Positions 52,045 through 60,559 of a DNA stretch of 64,000 nt are shown here, in pieces. Both the position numbers and the translations under genes were made by a program. The stretch is taken from the NCBI GenBank assembly GCA_023954475.1, contig JAMLHW010000018.1, forward strand, positions 31,702 to 95,701, written 5' to 3'. This DNA is from Anaerolineae bacterium. GTDB lineage: Bacteria; Chloroflexota; Anaerolineae; Promineifilales; Promineifilaceae. Position 1 is the first letter of the stretch. The number at the start of each line of letters is the position of its first letter. The notes beneath the pieces are model-generated. The model made no database searches and had not been told where the DNA came from. It saw nothing but the letters and a program-made list of their open reading frames with translations.

Positions 52045-54924
52045 ATGCAGGAAGAAAAACTATTCGTAGGCCGTCAATCCGAATTGCAGTTGCTCAACGA
52101 AGACCTTGAACGGGCGCTGCAGGGAAACGGCTCTGTCATCTTTTTGTCAGGTGAGGCGGGGAGCGGCAAAACAGCGCTGCTCAACGCGTTTGGGCGTATT
52201 GCACAGGAAAAACACGAGAATCTGGTAATCGCCAGCGGCATGTGCGACGCTCAAACAGGCGTCGGCGATCCTTACCTGCCTTTTCGCGAGATTCTCAATC
52301 TGTTGACAGGTGATGTCGAATCCAAGGTAAAGCAAGGATTGATTACGGTTGAAAACGCCGGGCGACTGAAGCGTATGCTCGGCCTATCCGCACAGATCAT
52401 CGTTGAACATGGCCCTGATCTGGTAGGCACATTCGTACCATGGGGAAAACTGGTCGCTCAGGTCAGTGTCACGATGGCCAAAAAAGTGGGTTGGGTGCAG
52501 AAAGTTGAGGATTTATCCCAATCAAGAAAATCGTTTGAGGAAGGAATTGATCAAAACCAGATCTACGAACAATATGTCAATGTCCTCAAAGCATTGGCCC
52601 AAAACACACCACTGATCATCATGTTAGATGATTTGCAGTGGGCTGATTCTGCTTCGATTGGGCTGCTTTTCCGTCTGGCACGCCGGTTGGAGGGGAGCAA
52701 CATATTGGTCATCGGGGCACAACGACCCGATGAAGTGGTCGCCGGTCGCAACCACGAACGGCATCCACTCGACAAGGTATTATCCGAGATCAAACGCTAC
52801 TTTGGTGATGTCGTGATCGATCTGGACAAATCCAATCTCGAGTCCAGTCGCAGCTTTGTCGATACGTATCTGGATGAATTCGACAACGGCCTGGACGATT
52901 CGTTTCGCGCCACCTTGTGCACACACACGGGTGGCAACCCATTGTTCACCATTGAGCTGATCCACAATCTGCAAGAGCGTGGCGATCTCGAAAGGAACGC
53001 AAACGGCCAATGGATTGTGGGGCCTTCGTTTAGTTGGGCGGATTTACCGCCTCGTGTAGACGCTGTGATCGAAGAGCGTTTGGATCGCATCGACTCCAGT
53101 TTGAGAGAAAGCCTGATCATTGCCAGCATTGAAGGACAAGTTTTCACAGCCGAAATGGTGGCAAATGTGCGCAATCTGTCGGCGCGTGAATTGGTCAGCG
53201 AATTGAGCGGGTTACTTGTCAAGCAGCATCGCCTGGTAGATGCGCTGGGTATTGATCGTGTCGGGCGCCAGCGTCTGTCTCGCTATCGTTTTCGCCACAA
53301 TCTGATTCAACTGTATCTCTATGAAACAACTGATGATGTCGAGCGCTCTTATCTGCACGAAGATGTCGGGTTGGCGCTCGAAGCATTGTATGGCGATCAG
53401 GCAGATCAATTTGCGGTTGCATTGGCACACCACTTCGAATCGGCCGAAATTGTCGACAAAGCCCTTCATTACCTGCGCCTTGCCGGAATAAACGCCGCCT
53501 CCCAATTTGCAAACGACGAGGCACTGGATTACTATAGCCGCGCACTCAGCTATTTGGACATTGAAGACAATGTCGGTCGCTTTGAGCTTTTGGGCATGCG
53601 CGAGACAATTTACTCACTCAAAGGCAATCATCAGCTTCAAGCTCTCGATCTGATGGAACTCGAACACCTGGCAAACGAACTGGACGCGACCGATAATGGC
53701 GAGCGACGTTCTGAAATCGCCACGCGGCGCTCGCGTTTCGCCTACATTACAGGTGACAAAAATGTAGCCATCACCGCAGCACAAGATGCCGTTGAGTGGG
53801 CACAGTCACCCAACAACCTTGCGCAAGGAGAACTCGCGTGGGGCACTGCGCTTAACCGATCAGGCAATTACAACGAGGCACAACTCCATCTCGAAGCGTC
53901 CCGCGATATTTGTATTGCCCATGATCTGAAGTCCACGCAAATATCTTGTCTGATCAATTTAGGTGTGGTGCACAACTACAAAGGCGAGGCTGAACTCGCA
54001 CGACAATACTATTTGCAGGCAATCGATCTTTGCAACCAATATGGCGGCCTACGTTCGCGTACACGTGCAACCCTGAATCTCGGCGTCATCGACGTGCATG
54101 AAGGCAAACTCGACCAGGCAGCCGAACACTTCGAGCAAGCCTACAAACTGTTTCGCACCTATGGTGAACGCCGGGGTGAATCACAGGCACGTGGCAACCT
54201 CGGTTATGCTCGTTTGCGCACGGGCCATTATGAGCAGGCTCGTCACGCGTTCAAAGAAGCGCTACGCATTCAATCTGAAATCGGTTTTCGCAGCGCGGAA
54301 AGCAGTACGCTCAATAACATGGGATGGACAGCGACTGACCTTGGAGATTACGACGAGGCATATCAACTTCACAACCAAGCGCGTCGGATCGCAAGCGAGA
54401 TCGGCGACCGTCATCATGAATGTGGTGCATTGGTTGGCCTCGGATTCGCTCTGATAGGCTTACAGCGGTATGAAGAAGCCAGTGACATATTGAGAAAGGC
54501 CGCAATTTTACGCACTGAGTTAAAACAGGTTGCCCTGTCACGTGAACCATTAATCGGTCTCGCTGCTGCACTGAGCTATTCTGACAGAGAAGAAGATCGA
54601 GCCGAAGCACACGCAATCATCGAACCCATGTTACCGATTTTCCAAATCGAAAACGAATTTGGTATGGTTGAAGACCCATTACGTCTGTATGTATCGTGTT
54701 ATGACGTACTCAAAAACACGAACGACGAACGCGCCTCTACCATATTGGGTTTGACACGCGACATGATCCTAGAACGTGCAGAGCAGATCGAAGATGTTGC
54801 AACGCGCGCGTTCTTCCTCAACAACGTCGTCGCATGTCAACGGATACTGAAGATTTGGGAACGCCAACGGGAAGCCTATACTGAGTCACATCTGCAAGCA
54901 TTTCAAATGGAGAAGACCGAATGA
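52045..54924 (+). CDS. Large AAA ATPase with C-terminal TPR array
   Basis: The 959-residue protein has an N-terminal AAA_16/Orc1-like domain: FVGRQSELQLLNEDLERAL, Walker A GEAGSGKTALL near residue 35 and Walker B IIMLDDLQWADS near 195. A winged or helical middle follows. From about residue 475 to 860 there are TPR repeats, such as ARGNLGYARLRTGHYEQARHA in outline. The order is that of STAND/LuxR-large-ATPase sensors, but there is no C-terminal DNA-binding domain. It probably acts as a nucleotide-gated signalling scaffold. Its stop overlaps the next gene start by four bases. Confidence 0.9.
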   Translation: MQEEKLFVGRQSELQLLNEDLERALQGNGSVIFLSGEAGSGKTALLNAFGRIAQEKHENLVIASGMCDAQTGVGDPYLPFREILNLLTGDVESKVKQGLITVENAGRLKRMLGLSAQIIVEHGPDLVGTFVPWGKLVAQVSVTMAKKVGWVQKVEDLSQSRKSFEEGIDQNQIYEQYVNVLKALAQNTPLIIMLDDLQWADSASIGLLFRLARRLEGSNILVIGAQRPDEVVAGRNHERHPLDKVLSEIKRYFGDVVIDLDKSNLESSRSFVDTYLDEFDNGLDDSFRATLCTHTGGNPLFTIELIHNLQERGDLERNANGQWIVGPSFSWADLPPRVDAVIEERLDRIDSSLRESLIIASIEGQVFTAEMVANVRNLSARELVSELSGLLVKQHRLVDALGIDRVGRQRLSRYRFRHNLIQLYLYETTDDVERSYLHEDVGLALEALYGDQADQFAVALAHHFESAEIVDKALHYLRLAGINAASQFANDEALDYYSRALSYLDIEDNVGRFELLGMRETIYSLKGNHQLQALDLMELEHLANELDATDNGERRSEIATRRSRFAYITGDKNVAITAAQDAVEWAQSPNNLAQGELAWGTALNRSGNYNEAQLHLEASRDICIAHDLKSTQISCLINLGVVHNYKGEAELARQYYLQAIDLCNQYGGLRSRTRATLNLGVIDVHEGKLDQAAEHFEQAYKLFRTYGERRGESQARGNLGYARLRTGHYEQARHAFKEALRIQSEIGFRSAESSTLNNMGWTATDLGDYDEAYQLHNQARRIASEIGDRHHECGALVGLGFALIGLQRYEEASDILRKAAILRTELKQVALSREPLIGLAAALSYSDREEDRAEAHAIIEPMLPIFQIENEFGMVEDPLRLYVSCYDVLKNTNDERASTILGLTRDMILERAEQIEDVATRAFFLNNVVACQRILKIWERQREAYTESHLQAFQMEKTE

Positions 54925-56024
54925 ACGATTATGGCAAAATAGCAAGTCGCAAGCTGCTTCTTGCGATTGGTGTGCTCCTGTGCCTTTTATTAGTTGCACA
55001 GAACACGAACGCAGAAGCACAGATGCCCGGTTTGCATATAGTCGGTGTAAACGAAGACAGTACAGTAACCATACGAGCCACCAACCTGCCCGTCAACCAA
55101 CTCTTCAAAGTACGCATGGGCGCACGGAATTCTTTAGGCGAAAATGCCTCTGCGGAAAGCGGCTATACAGTCGTCACCAACCTAAATTCAGGATCAAGCG
55201 GCACGGTAACGGCTGAACTCCGTATTCCTCAGGAACTGGCAGATCAAACGGCAAACAGTGAATTGATCGATATCCGCATCGATAGTCTGAGCGGCACCTC
55301 TGCGGTATCAGCTTACGCATTCAATCAATTTCTGAACCGTGACTTCAACAACGGTGTCGGCTGTCGGACACTGGATGCAAATTATAAGGTTGCTGGTACA
55401 AGTGGCATGTATTATGGTCCGAACGAAGCACTGCCATTCACGGCTGGTGCTGACCCCAGTACGGACGGTGCTGATCCCAGCACGGATGGCGCTGACCCCA
55501 GCACGGATGGCGCTGACCCCAGCACGGATGGCGCTGACCCCAGCACAGATGGCGCTGATCCCAGCACGGATGGTGCCGACCCCAGCACGGATGGTGCCGA
55601 TCCCAGCACGGATGGTGCCGACCCCAGCACGGATGGTGCCGATCCCAGCACGGATGGTGCCGACCCCAGCACAGAGAGCACAAGAGCCGGCAGCACAACC
55701 GTAATTCAAGTCAAATGTGTTGAAAAAGGGGTATCCGTTTTCGTCTTCGTCCCGCCATCGTATTTCTTACCGGGAAGGACGGTTACTGCCCAACTAGGTG
55801 ACGCAACAACTGAGCCTGGACTTGGATGGGCAGATGTGGGTGCGTACATTCCCAATGACGACGGGTCACTGACCATTCGCCTGGATATTCCGCAAGCGAT
55901 GCGCAACAATGCCAATCTCACCATTCGTTTGGAGAATACGCTGGGGACGGCTTATCGCTCCAGCTATTTTCCCAATGAATATGGCAACAATGTCGTTGCT
56001 GCACCTGCGATGCCTGCGCAGTAG
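54921..56024 (+). CDS. Secreted two-domain protein with DPSTDGA repeat linker
   Basis: The 367-residue protein has a signal peptide (KLLLAIGVLLCLLLVAQNTNAEA), a first beta-rich domain (about residues 35-150) and eleven 7-residue repeats of Asp-Pro-Ser-Thr-Asp-Gly-Ala (about 177-253). A second, similar beta domain follows (about 260-355), in which VTAQLGDATTEPG and GSLTIRLDIPQ match GTVTAELRIPQ of the first. The repeat is a flexible acidic spacer. It is translationally coupled to the AAA-TPR gene (ATGA). Neither domain was recognised; both look like immunoglobulin-like sandwiches. Confidence 0.85.
   Translation: MNDYGKIASRKLLLAIGVLLCLLLVAQNTNAEAQMPGLHIVGVNEDSTVTIRATNLPVNQLFKVRMGARNSLGENASAESGYTVVTNLNSGSSGTVTAELRIPQELADQTANSELIDIRIDSLSGTSAVSAYAFNQFLNRDFNNGVGCRTLDANYKVAGTSGMYYGPNEALPFTAGADPSTDGADPSTDGADPSTDGADPSTDGADPSTDGADPSTDGADPSTDGADPSTDGADPSTDGADPSTDGADPSTESTRAGSTTVIQVKCVEKGVSVFVFVPPSYFLPGRTVTAQLGDATTEPGLGWADVGAYIPNDDGSLTIRLDIPQAMRNNANLTIRLENTLGTAYRSSYFPNEYGNNVVAAPAMPAQ
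55449..55679 (+). repeat. 21-bp coding tandem repeat, eleven units
   Basis: Eleven units of 21 bp begin at 55449, 55470, 55491 and so on to 55659. From 55575 the units alternate GCCGACCCC and GCCGATCCC, a 42-bp higher-order period that shows the array grew by doubling. All units keep the reading frame. Several antisense frames are also open across the array. Confidence 0.95.
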
Positions 56025-56072
56025 GTGCAGGCCGGGATGATCATGTCGTGATTTCGGCCGAATCCAATCGCG

Positions 56073-56759
56073 TCAGTACGCTGGTACATTTGTTCGGCCG
56101 AGTTCTACCAATTCACAACGACCCGGCGCGACCAATCCGATATTTTGCCCTTTGAAATTGATGCGAAACGGATACACCGCGTGCCCCTTGTACACGGCAT
56201 AATCGGCAACACATTCCAGCCAATCGACACCAATCACCGGATAAAACGGTTCATCAATCACACAACACGGAAACAGGACAAAGCCGCAGCCAAAGGTGGC
56301 GGCTGCGTCGATCACCATTGCGTTGCTGCCGTGCGCATGCATACCGACCAACAGATCGAAATAGCGCCCCAGGCTGGGATCGAAGGGGCGATCCATATGC
56401 GGAACCCGTTCGGCCGAAGCAATTTTCACCCGTCGGTTGAGCGCAAAATCCTTGAACTTATCGGGTAAATCCTGGCGTACCGGGTCAATGACGGTCGCTT
56501 GCCAACCTCTGCGCTGCAGCAAATAGGCAAACAACCCTTTGCCACCGCCGATGTCCGCCACGCGGCACGGCTCAAAATGGGTCGTCAGCCAACGCGCCAG
56601 CAACTGAAAGCGGAACTTTTTCATTTTGCGCAGTTCGCCGGGTTGGATTTCGGCCGAAAAACGCGCAGCCAGGGCCGGATCGGCCGAACCGGCCGCACAG
56701 ATTCGCGCTACCCGATCATAGACAGACTGTGTTGCTTCCCGGTCGTGTTGGCGTGTCAC
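56073..56759 (-). CDS. SAM-dependent methyltransferase-like protein
   Basis: The 228-residue protein has a class I methyltransferase core: VADIGGGKGLFAYLLQRRGW near residue 67, TVIDPVRQDL, LLVGMHAHGSNAMVIDAAA and the late VLFPCCVIDEP. The GMHAHG and PCC phrases resemble the THUMP-less, METTL25/RRNAD-like or DUF2431-type group, but I cannot place it. It is the last gene of a minus-strand set with radical SAM, VOC and MbtH genes. Five TCGGCCGA copies lie in or close to it. Confidence 0.75.
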   Translation of the reverse strand: MTRQHDREATQSVYDRVARICAAGSADPALAARFSAEIQPGELRKMKKFRFQLLARWLTTHFEPCRVADIGGGKGLFAYLLQRRGWQATVIDPVRQDLPDKFKDFALNRRVKIASAERVPHMDRPFDPSLGRYFDLLVGMHAHGSNAMVIDAAATFGCGFVLFPCCVIDEPFYPVIGVDWLECVADYAVYKGHAVYPFRINFKGQNIGLVAPGRCELVELGRTNVPAY

Positions 56760-56847
56760 AAGAACGGCACTTTACAAGCGTTTGGAACAAAAACCAAGTA
56801 AGAGACGGTAATCTCGACTCCACACGGGAGTCCGACAGCTACTTGCC

Positions 56848-57684
56848 TCAGGTAAACTCAGTGCGCTTCGAACCGGCTTCTGCGGCAACGGCGGTGAGAT
56901 GCCGTTCGATACAGTGCACCGCTTCAGCCAATGAGGCAATCTGTGTGCTCACCATCATATCGGCGTCACTGGGGGAGACCAACGGATGCCAGTAAATGCC
57001 GTCAACGGTCACTGTCACCTCAGGAACCAGGGTATCCATACCGACGTCCATCCCCTCCTGCGAGAAACCGCGCCTGGCCAACGGCCGCACAAAGTGATCG
57101 TCGTCAGCAATGCCTAAGCTCCGTCGAAACGCATGCAGTTCATCCAGATAATCACTGTTCGCCGGTGTCTCCGTCGAACTGATCGACACGTGAAATCCTG
57201 CAGCCTGAAGCCGCCTGATCCCTTCCACCGTCTTGATCCAACTTCCCTCGCCCCGATACGCATCATGCGGCTCAGCACTGCCGCCGTCCAAACTGACCTG
57301 GACACTCAAGTTTTCGTTGGCGACGGCACACAGTTTTTCCAATCGCTTGCTGCGCAACAGCATCGCGTTGGTCAGAACGGTCGTCTTCATGCGGCTTGAA
57401 GCGTAAGCCAGCATCTCGTAGATGTCGTTCAGGATAAATGGCTCGCCGCCGGTGAAAAAGACCTTCTGAAAGCCCAGCTCGACGGCTTCGTCCACCAAAC
57501 GCTGCACATTATCCAGCCCCAGCGCACGGCGGGGTGTGGTGGGTGATGACTCAGCCACACAGTAACGACACGTGAGGTTGCAGTCAAAATTCGTGTACAG
57601 CCACAACTTGCTCTGTCGGCCGAAAAGCGTATTTTTCTCCGGCGCTGTTTCTTGCATGGATGATGATTTTGTCTGCTGCACCAT
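56848..57684 (-). CDS. Radical SAM enzyme
   Basis: The 278-residue protein has the cluster motif CNLTCRYCVAES near residues 37-48 and FTGGEPFILNDIYEM near 76. LSVQVSLDGGSAEPHDAYRG near 130 is typical of SPASM-type and MoaA-like enzymes. There is no cysteine-rich C-terminal domain, so it is a core-only form. GTG or ATG options further upstream exist to 57813; ATG 57684 follows GGAG with good spacing. It lies between a methyltransferase and a VOC protein downstream of an MbtH gene, which suggests natural-product tailoring. Confidence 0.85.
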   Translation of the reverse strand: MVQQTKSSSMQETAPEKNTLFGRQSKLWLYTNFDCNLTCRYCVAESSPTTPRRALGLDNVQRLVDEAVELGFQKVFFTGGEPFILNDIYEMLAYASSRMKTTVLTNAMLLRSKRLEKLCAVANENLSVQVSLDGGSAEPHDAYRGEGSWIKTVEGIRRLQAAGFHVSISSTETPANSDYLDELHAFRRSLGIADDDHFVRPLARRGFSQEGMDVGMDTLVPEVTVTVDGIYWHPLVSPSDADMMVSTQIASLAEAVHCIERHLTAVAAEAGSKRTEFT

Positions 57685-57812
57685 GTTTGTGCTCCGTGAT
57701 GAAGTGTCCAACGCGTGAACATACCTGCTACTGTGCGCCTGATGTTGGCCCATTGATATGGCGACGGTGCCTGTGGATGGTATTCGGCCGAGGGCATGAC
57801 AACGGCTCAGCA

Positions 57813-58370
57813 CTATTCGGCAAAGTTCAAATCAAGCGCAATGTCGCCCATCACAATGTGCAGTCGATTATCCACAGAGGGACGAATCGAGCAACCGGCG
57901 ATCAATTCGCCGACATGATCGTGCCTGATAGGGCACGGTAGCTCAAGCACAGTTGGTGCATATTGAACGGTACCTGAGTCCGTCGCTGTATAAAGTTCAA
58001 GCAAGAACGGCACTCCCGGTCGACATAGCCATACGACGTGCTGCGCGTAGGTCCGTAACGAAATCGGATGGAGCAGGAGACCAAACTCAGCGAGATAATC
58101 GATCGCCGGATCGAGATCGGCGGCTACGCAGCCGAGATGATGCAGGCCGGGGCCACGCTGTGCCAACGCACGGGCATACGGGCCGTCACCTACAGGTTCC
58201 ATAACGAGAACAGACGGGCTTTCAGAACGGGGCAGCGTGAGATATTGCTCTTGCGTGCCTTCGCTTTCGTGTACCTCGATGGCGTGCCGGATAAATGCGG
58301 ACGGGAACTGCGCAACTGTATCCCGCAGGGAATGGGTGACAATGGCGATGTGATCGAGATTTGGGCGCAT
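57813..58370 (-). CDS. VOC/glyoxalase-fold protein, methylmalonyl-CoA-epimerase-like
   Basis: The 185-residue protein starts with LDHIAIVTHSLRDTVAQF, and residues 76-82 read GLHHLGC. Both are metal-binding strands of paired beta-alpha-beta-beta-beta modules as in methylmalonyl-CoA epimerase. A third metal ligand would be the Glu in PFLLELYT near 125. The C-terminal 50 residues form an extra half module. The reaction is unknown. It is in a minus-strand series with MbtH upstream and a radical SAM gene downstream. Confidence 0.82.
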   Translation of the reverse strand: MRPNLDHIAIVTHSLRDTVAQFPSAFIRHAIEVHESEGTQEQYLTLPRSESPSVLVMEPVGDGPYARALAQRGPGLHHLGCVAADLDPAIDYLAEFGLLLHPISLRTYAQHVVWLCRPGVPFLLELYTATDSGTVQYAPTVLELPCPIRHDHVGELIAGCSIRPSVDNRLHIVMGDIALDLNFAE

Positions 58371-58448
58371 ACAGTGAAAGCGATCCAGTACGGTATTGTT
58401 TATGCTTTGGGCAAGATGGTTCGGAAAAAGGCACTTACCTGCTTCCGT

Positions 58449-58676
58449 TTACTCATCAGAAGCCCGCTTTGCATCCTCTTCCATTTTTAGCCTCAGACTT
58501 AACGGACGCATATCGGTCCAGACTTCTTCAATGTACGCCAGGCACTCATCTTTCGTACCCGTTTTTCCAGCTTCCTGCCAACCCAAAGCAAGGTCGCGGT
58601 CTACAGGCCAAATCGAGTACTGTTCTTCGTGATTGATTACAACAGTGTATATCGTATTGTCATCATCCCAATTCAT
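58449..58676 (-). CDS. MbtH-like small protein
   Basis: The 75-residue protein has every MbtH landmark: the start [23 protein letters not shown], the three Trp residues (Trp3, Trp23, Trp33) and [19 protein letters not shown] near 44-62. MbtH proteins bind the adenylation domains of nonribosomal peptide synthetases and are needed for their folding or activity. No synthetase lies in the window. It is 78 bases upstream of the VOC gene on the same strand. The partner enzyme must lie elsewhere. Confidence 0.94.
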   Translation of the reverse strand: MNWDDDNTIYTVVINHEEQYSIWPVDRDLALGWQEAGKTGTKDECLAYIEEVWTDMRPLSLRLKMEEDAKRASDE

Positions 58677-58809
58677 GTGCTATCTCCTGTTTTTGATGGC
58701 ATCGGCTCGCAGACGATGCAAACGAAAAAATCAAAGTTGACTGAAGCGATTAGCAGACCAATCAAAGGCATCTGCAAAAAGTTGGTTAAATGTACATCCT
58801 TCTTCACTG

Positions 58810-58855
58810 GCCCCAACACCCACTTTAGCCGCGCTTCGCGTCGGCTGCCAACTCT
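58810..58855 (-). other. Possible decayed attC-like site after the toxin gene
   Basis: GCCCCAAC (58810-58817) is followed by AGCCG/CGGCT arms round GCGCTTCGCG. On the minus strand this ends in GTTGGGGC, as integron attC sites do. The opposite core site is missing, so this is only a possible remnant. It lies 57 bases after the stop at 58912. Confidence 0.28.
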
Positions 58856-58911
58856 GTATCAGTATACGGAAATAGTCGATTTTCGGTAAGGAGGAACATA
58901 ACTGACAAAGC

Positions 58912-59175
58912 CTATCCAAAGAACCTTTCGTATTCGTCGTGGTTGCCAATCCAGAACCAGGTTACGGTATTATTATCCATGACACCGACGGCACGAACAG
59001 CTAGCGAAACTCTTGCTGACCAGATGTTCTCTTGGCTGTTGATGCACTTGAAATGTAGCGAAGGATGAAAAGGATTGTCCGCCCACAGCTGATAGGCTTG
59101 CTGCGCTCTACGTCGTGTTTGTTCATCAAGCGCACCGTAGGCTTTCCAAAATGAAGGCAAAGTTGCAGAATTCAT
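58912..59175 (-). CDS. RelE/HigB-like toxin
   Basis: The 87-residue basic protein follows the RelE/HigB/ParE fold: PSFWKAYGALDEQTRRRAQQAYQLWADNPFHPSLHFK in outline is two helices and a strand, then WSARVSLAVRAVGVMDNNTVTWFWIGNHDEYERFF. The C-terminal WIGNHDEYERF matches mRNA-interferase toxins of this group. The antitoxin gene overlaps by four bases upstream. It likely cleaves mRNA at the ribosome when free. Confidence 0.82.
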   Translation of the reverse strand: MNSATLPSFWKAYGALDEQTRRRAQQAYQLWADNPFHPSLHFKCINSQENIWSARVSLAVRAVGVMDNNTVTWFWIGNHDEYERFFG

Positions 59176-59402
59176 AGGCGATCAAAATCCATTGGCTTCG
59201 CTCTACCCTCAGCAATTTCTTTACGCGCCTGCCTGGCCGCTGCCATCAGTTGCTCTTGTGTCTGGCTAAACAACTTGTCCCATCTCTGCTCTGACTGCAT
59301 TTCCACAATGTAGTTCCGCAAATACTCCAGCGCCTGATCTTGTGCTGTTTCAGGTAACATCTCCATCATTTTTGTCATTGTCATGATTGCTGTAGATGTC
59401 AT
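59172..59402 (-). CDS. Antitoxin partner of the RelE-like toxin
   Basis: The 76-residue acidic protein is mainly helical, with LPETAQDQALEYLRNYIVEMQSE in outline followed by an Arg/Lys-poor tail ending KPMDFDRL. Size, position and the four-base overlap with the toxin gene identify it as the antitoxin of a type II module. A DNA-binding N-terminus is not evident, so regulation is unclear. ATG starts at 59402, 59384 or further in are all possible. Confidence 0.75.
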   Translation of the reverse strand: MTSTAIMTMTKMMEMLPETAQDQALEYLRNYIVEMQSEQRWDKLFSQTQEQLMAAARQARKEIAEGRAKPMDFDRL

Positions 59403-59684
59403 TTACATACGCTCCTATTCGATAACTACTGCTAAAAACGTTGTGATGCTCTATAGTGGTCAGTCTAGTTATACTGCACCGGTTTTGTCAAGCAGTTGGA
59501 GCATTGGGATCATCTTTGCTAACGACTTGCGTTACCTGCGCCGGGACGGCAACAGCAGAGCCGTCCGGAGAAGATAAAGGCTAAAGACCGGGAAGACGGA
59601 ACAGAATCCCTGGCGTAAAGTGCACGCGTTGTAAGCTCGCATTTATCGCAAGCACATCTGCGCTGCTCTCACGGTTGTCCTTGC
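59403..59684. other. Intergenic region with a hairpin and possible attC half-site
   Basis: This gap of 282 bp between the antitoxin and the acetyltransferase cassette holds a perfect 7-bp hairpin, GGACGGC (59544-59550) with GCCGTCC (59560-59566). Next to it, GCTAAC at 59518-59523 reads GTTAGC on the minus strand. It could be the worn right half of an attC site after the acetyltransferase gene. The left half is not recognisable. Confidence 0.3.
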
Positions 59685-60461
59685 TTAGAAAATTACGCGC
59701 AGTAGTTTTGATTTCGTTATGTAGCCGGCGCTTTCAAGGGTTAAGCGCGACTCTGCGTTGTAATACCAGCAGCCGGCCACAGGCGTTAATCCCATTTCAT
59801 AGACGATACGCTTCAAGTGCAAGATAATTGATCTGCCAACACCGAGTTTTCTCTTGCTTGCTTTGGTGAGTACGCCAATGCTCATACAGTTTTCCATGAT
59901 CTTGTTTCTGACCACAATGCCAATTCCCAGTAACTCTTTTTCTTTTTCGAGAACATACAGCGCTTTCTTTTCAATTACATCCTCATAATTATCGAGGAAA
60001 TCCTCTGCGAAGCCTTGAATTTCGTCCAGGTCTGCCAGCGTTGCCAATCTAAAGTATTCCTTTCCGAATTCTGCCGGTCTGACAGATCGGGCCGTATCTG
60101 AAAAATGCAATGCCTGAATTTTTATTTCTTGATAATTTTCCAGAATAATTGAGAGTGCAGCGATGTCGGTAGTCGGAATGAACGCGTCCTTGAGTTCGAA
60201 AGTATTTTTTATCTTCTCAAATATCCTGATCCCTTGAGAAAAATAGATGTCGTCAATGTATAGAATCGTCAGGTGGCTGTTATTTATTCCCAAGAAGCCG
60301 CACGTTTGAGACGCTATATCGATTAAGGAAAACTGTGACGCGATGATTATGTCCTCAAGAAAATCATCATACGGTATTGATATGTGTTGCTTGTATTCCT
60401 CAATGAAAGTTGAACAGCTTTCAATATCTGCTTCGATAAAACGTATATCAATTCCTACCAT
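59685..60461 (-). CDS. GNAT-fold acetyltransferase, integron-cassette-like gene
   Basis: The 258-residue protein has a GNAT domain in its second half: ATLADLDEIQGFAEDFLDNYE starts it, ELLGIGIVVRN is the central strand and the acetyl-CoA loop reads KASKRKLGVGRSIILHLKRI. YYNAESRLTLESAGYI follows as in other GNATs. The first 120 residues are an unassigned alpha/beta domain, as in two-domain GNAT proteins that acetylate aminoacyl or peptide substrates. It is AT-rich compared with the rest of the window and stands between an attC-like site (60485-60542) and the hairpin region at 59518. Confidence 0.7.
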   Translation of the reverse strand: MVGIDIRFIEADIESCSTFIEEYKQHISIPYDDFLEDIIIASQFSLIDIASQTCGFLGINNSHLTILYIDDIYFSQGIRIFEKIKNTFELKDAFIPTTDIAALSIILENYQEIKIQALHFSDTARSVRPAEFGKEYFRLATLADLDEIQGFAEDFLDNYEDVIEKKALYVLEKEKELLGIGIVVRNKIMENCMSIGVLTKASKRKLGVGRSIILHLKRIVYEMGLTPVAGCWYYNAESRLTLESAGYITKSKLLRVIF

Positions 60462-60484
60462 GCAAAATGATTCTCCTGTGAGCA

Positions 60485-60542
60485 GTCCGCCCTAACGCCA
60501 ACTTCACCTGCCGCTAAGTCAGGTGCAAGCCCGATAGGCGGC
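60485..60542 (-). other. attC-like recombination site A
   Basis: The 58-bp imperfect palindrome reads on the minus strand from GCCTATC (60533-60539) to GTTAGGG (60490-60496), near the RYYYAAC and GTTRRRY core sites of integron attC. Its inner arms CTTCACCTG and CAGGTGCAAG pair with one unpaired base, typical of the extrahelical bases of attC. It has the same length and arms as site D. Confidence 0.72.
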
Positions 60543-60559
60543 TTCGGTAGTGCCATTAA

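Larger units (their letters stand above)
37..57791. repeat. Dispersed TCGGCCGA palindrome, HIP1-like highly iterated element
   Basis: The 8-bp palindrome TCGGCCGA occurs 99 times in my hand count, first at 37-44 and last at 57,784-57,791. A random 8-mer is expected about once in 64 kb. The flanking bases are almost always A or T, giving WTCGGCCGAW. Most copies lie in coding sequence in all three frames: Ser-Ala-Glu/Asp (3,992; 39,173), Phe/Ile-Gly-Arg (14,220; 34,981) or Arg-Pro (14,863). The one-base variant ACGGCCGA was seen only about six times (for example 14,391; 25,252; 43,264), so the exact octamer is favoured. The spread resembles HIP1 of cyanobacteria, whose sequence is different. 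The function is unknown. The feature covers the span of the copies, not a continuous repeat. Confidence 0.93.

Noticed and set aside
55339..55704. Several open frames on both strands across the 21-bp repeat array
   Set aside because: A 21-bp unit without stops keeps every frame open; only the frame with signal peptide and matched flanking domains is a real gene.
37..57791. TCGGCCGA as a DNA uptake sequence
   Set aside because: Known uptake sequences are non-palindromic, and no competence genes are seen apart from a single-domain TfoX-like protein; a HIP1-like element fits better.
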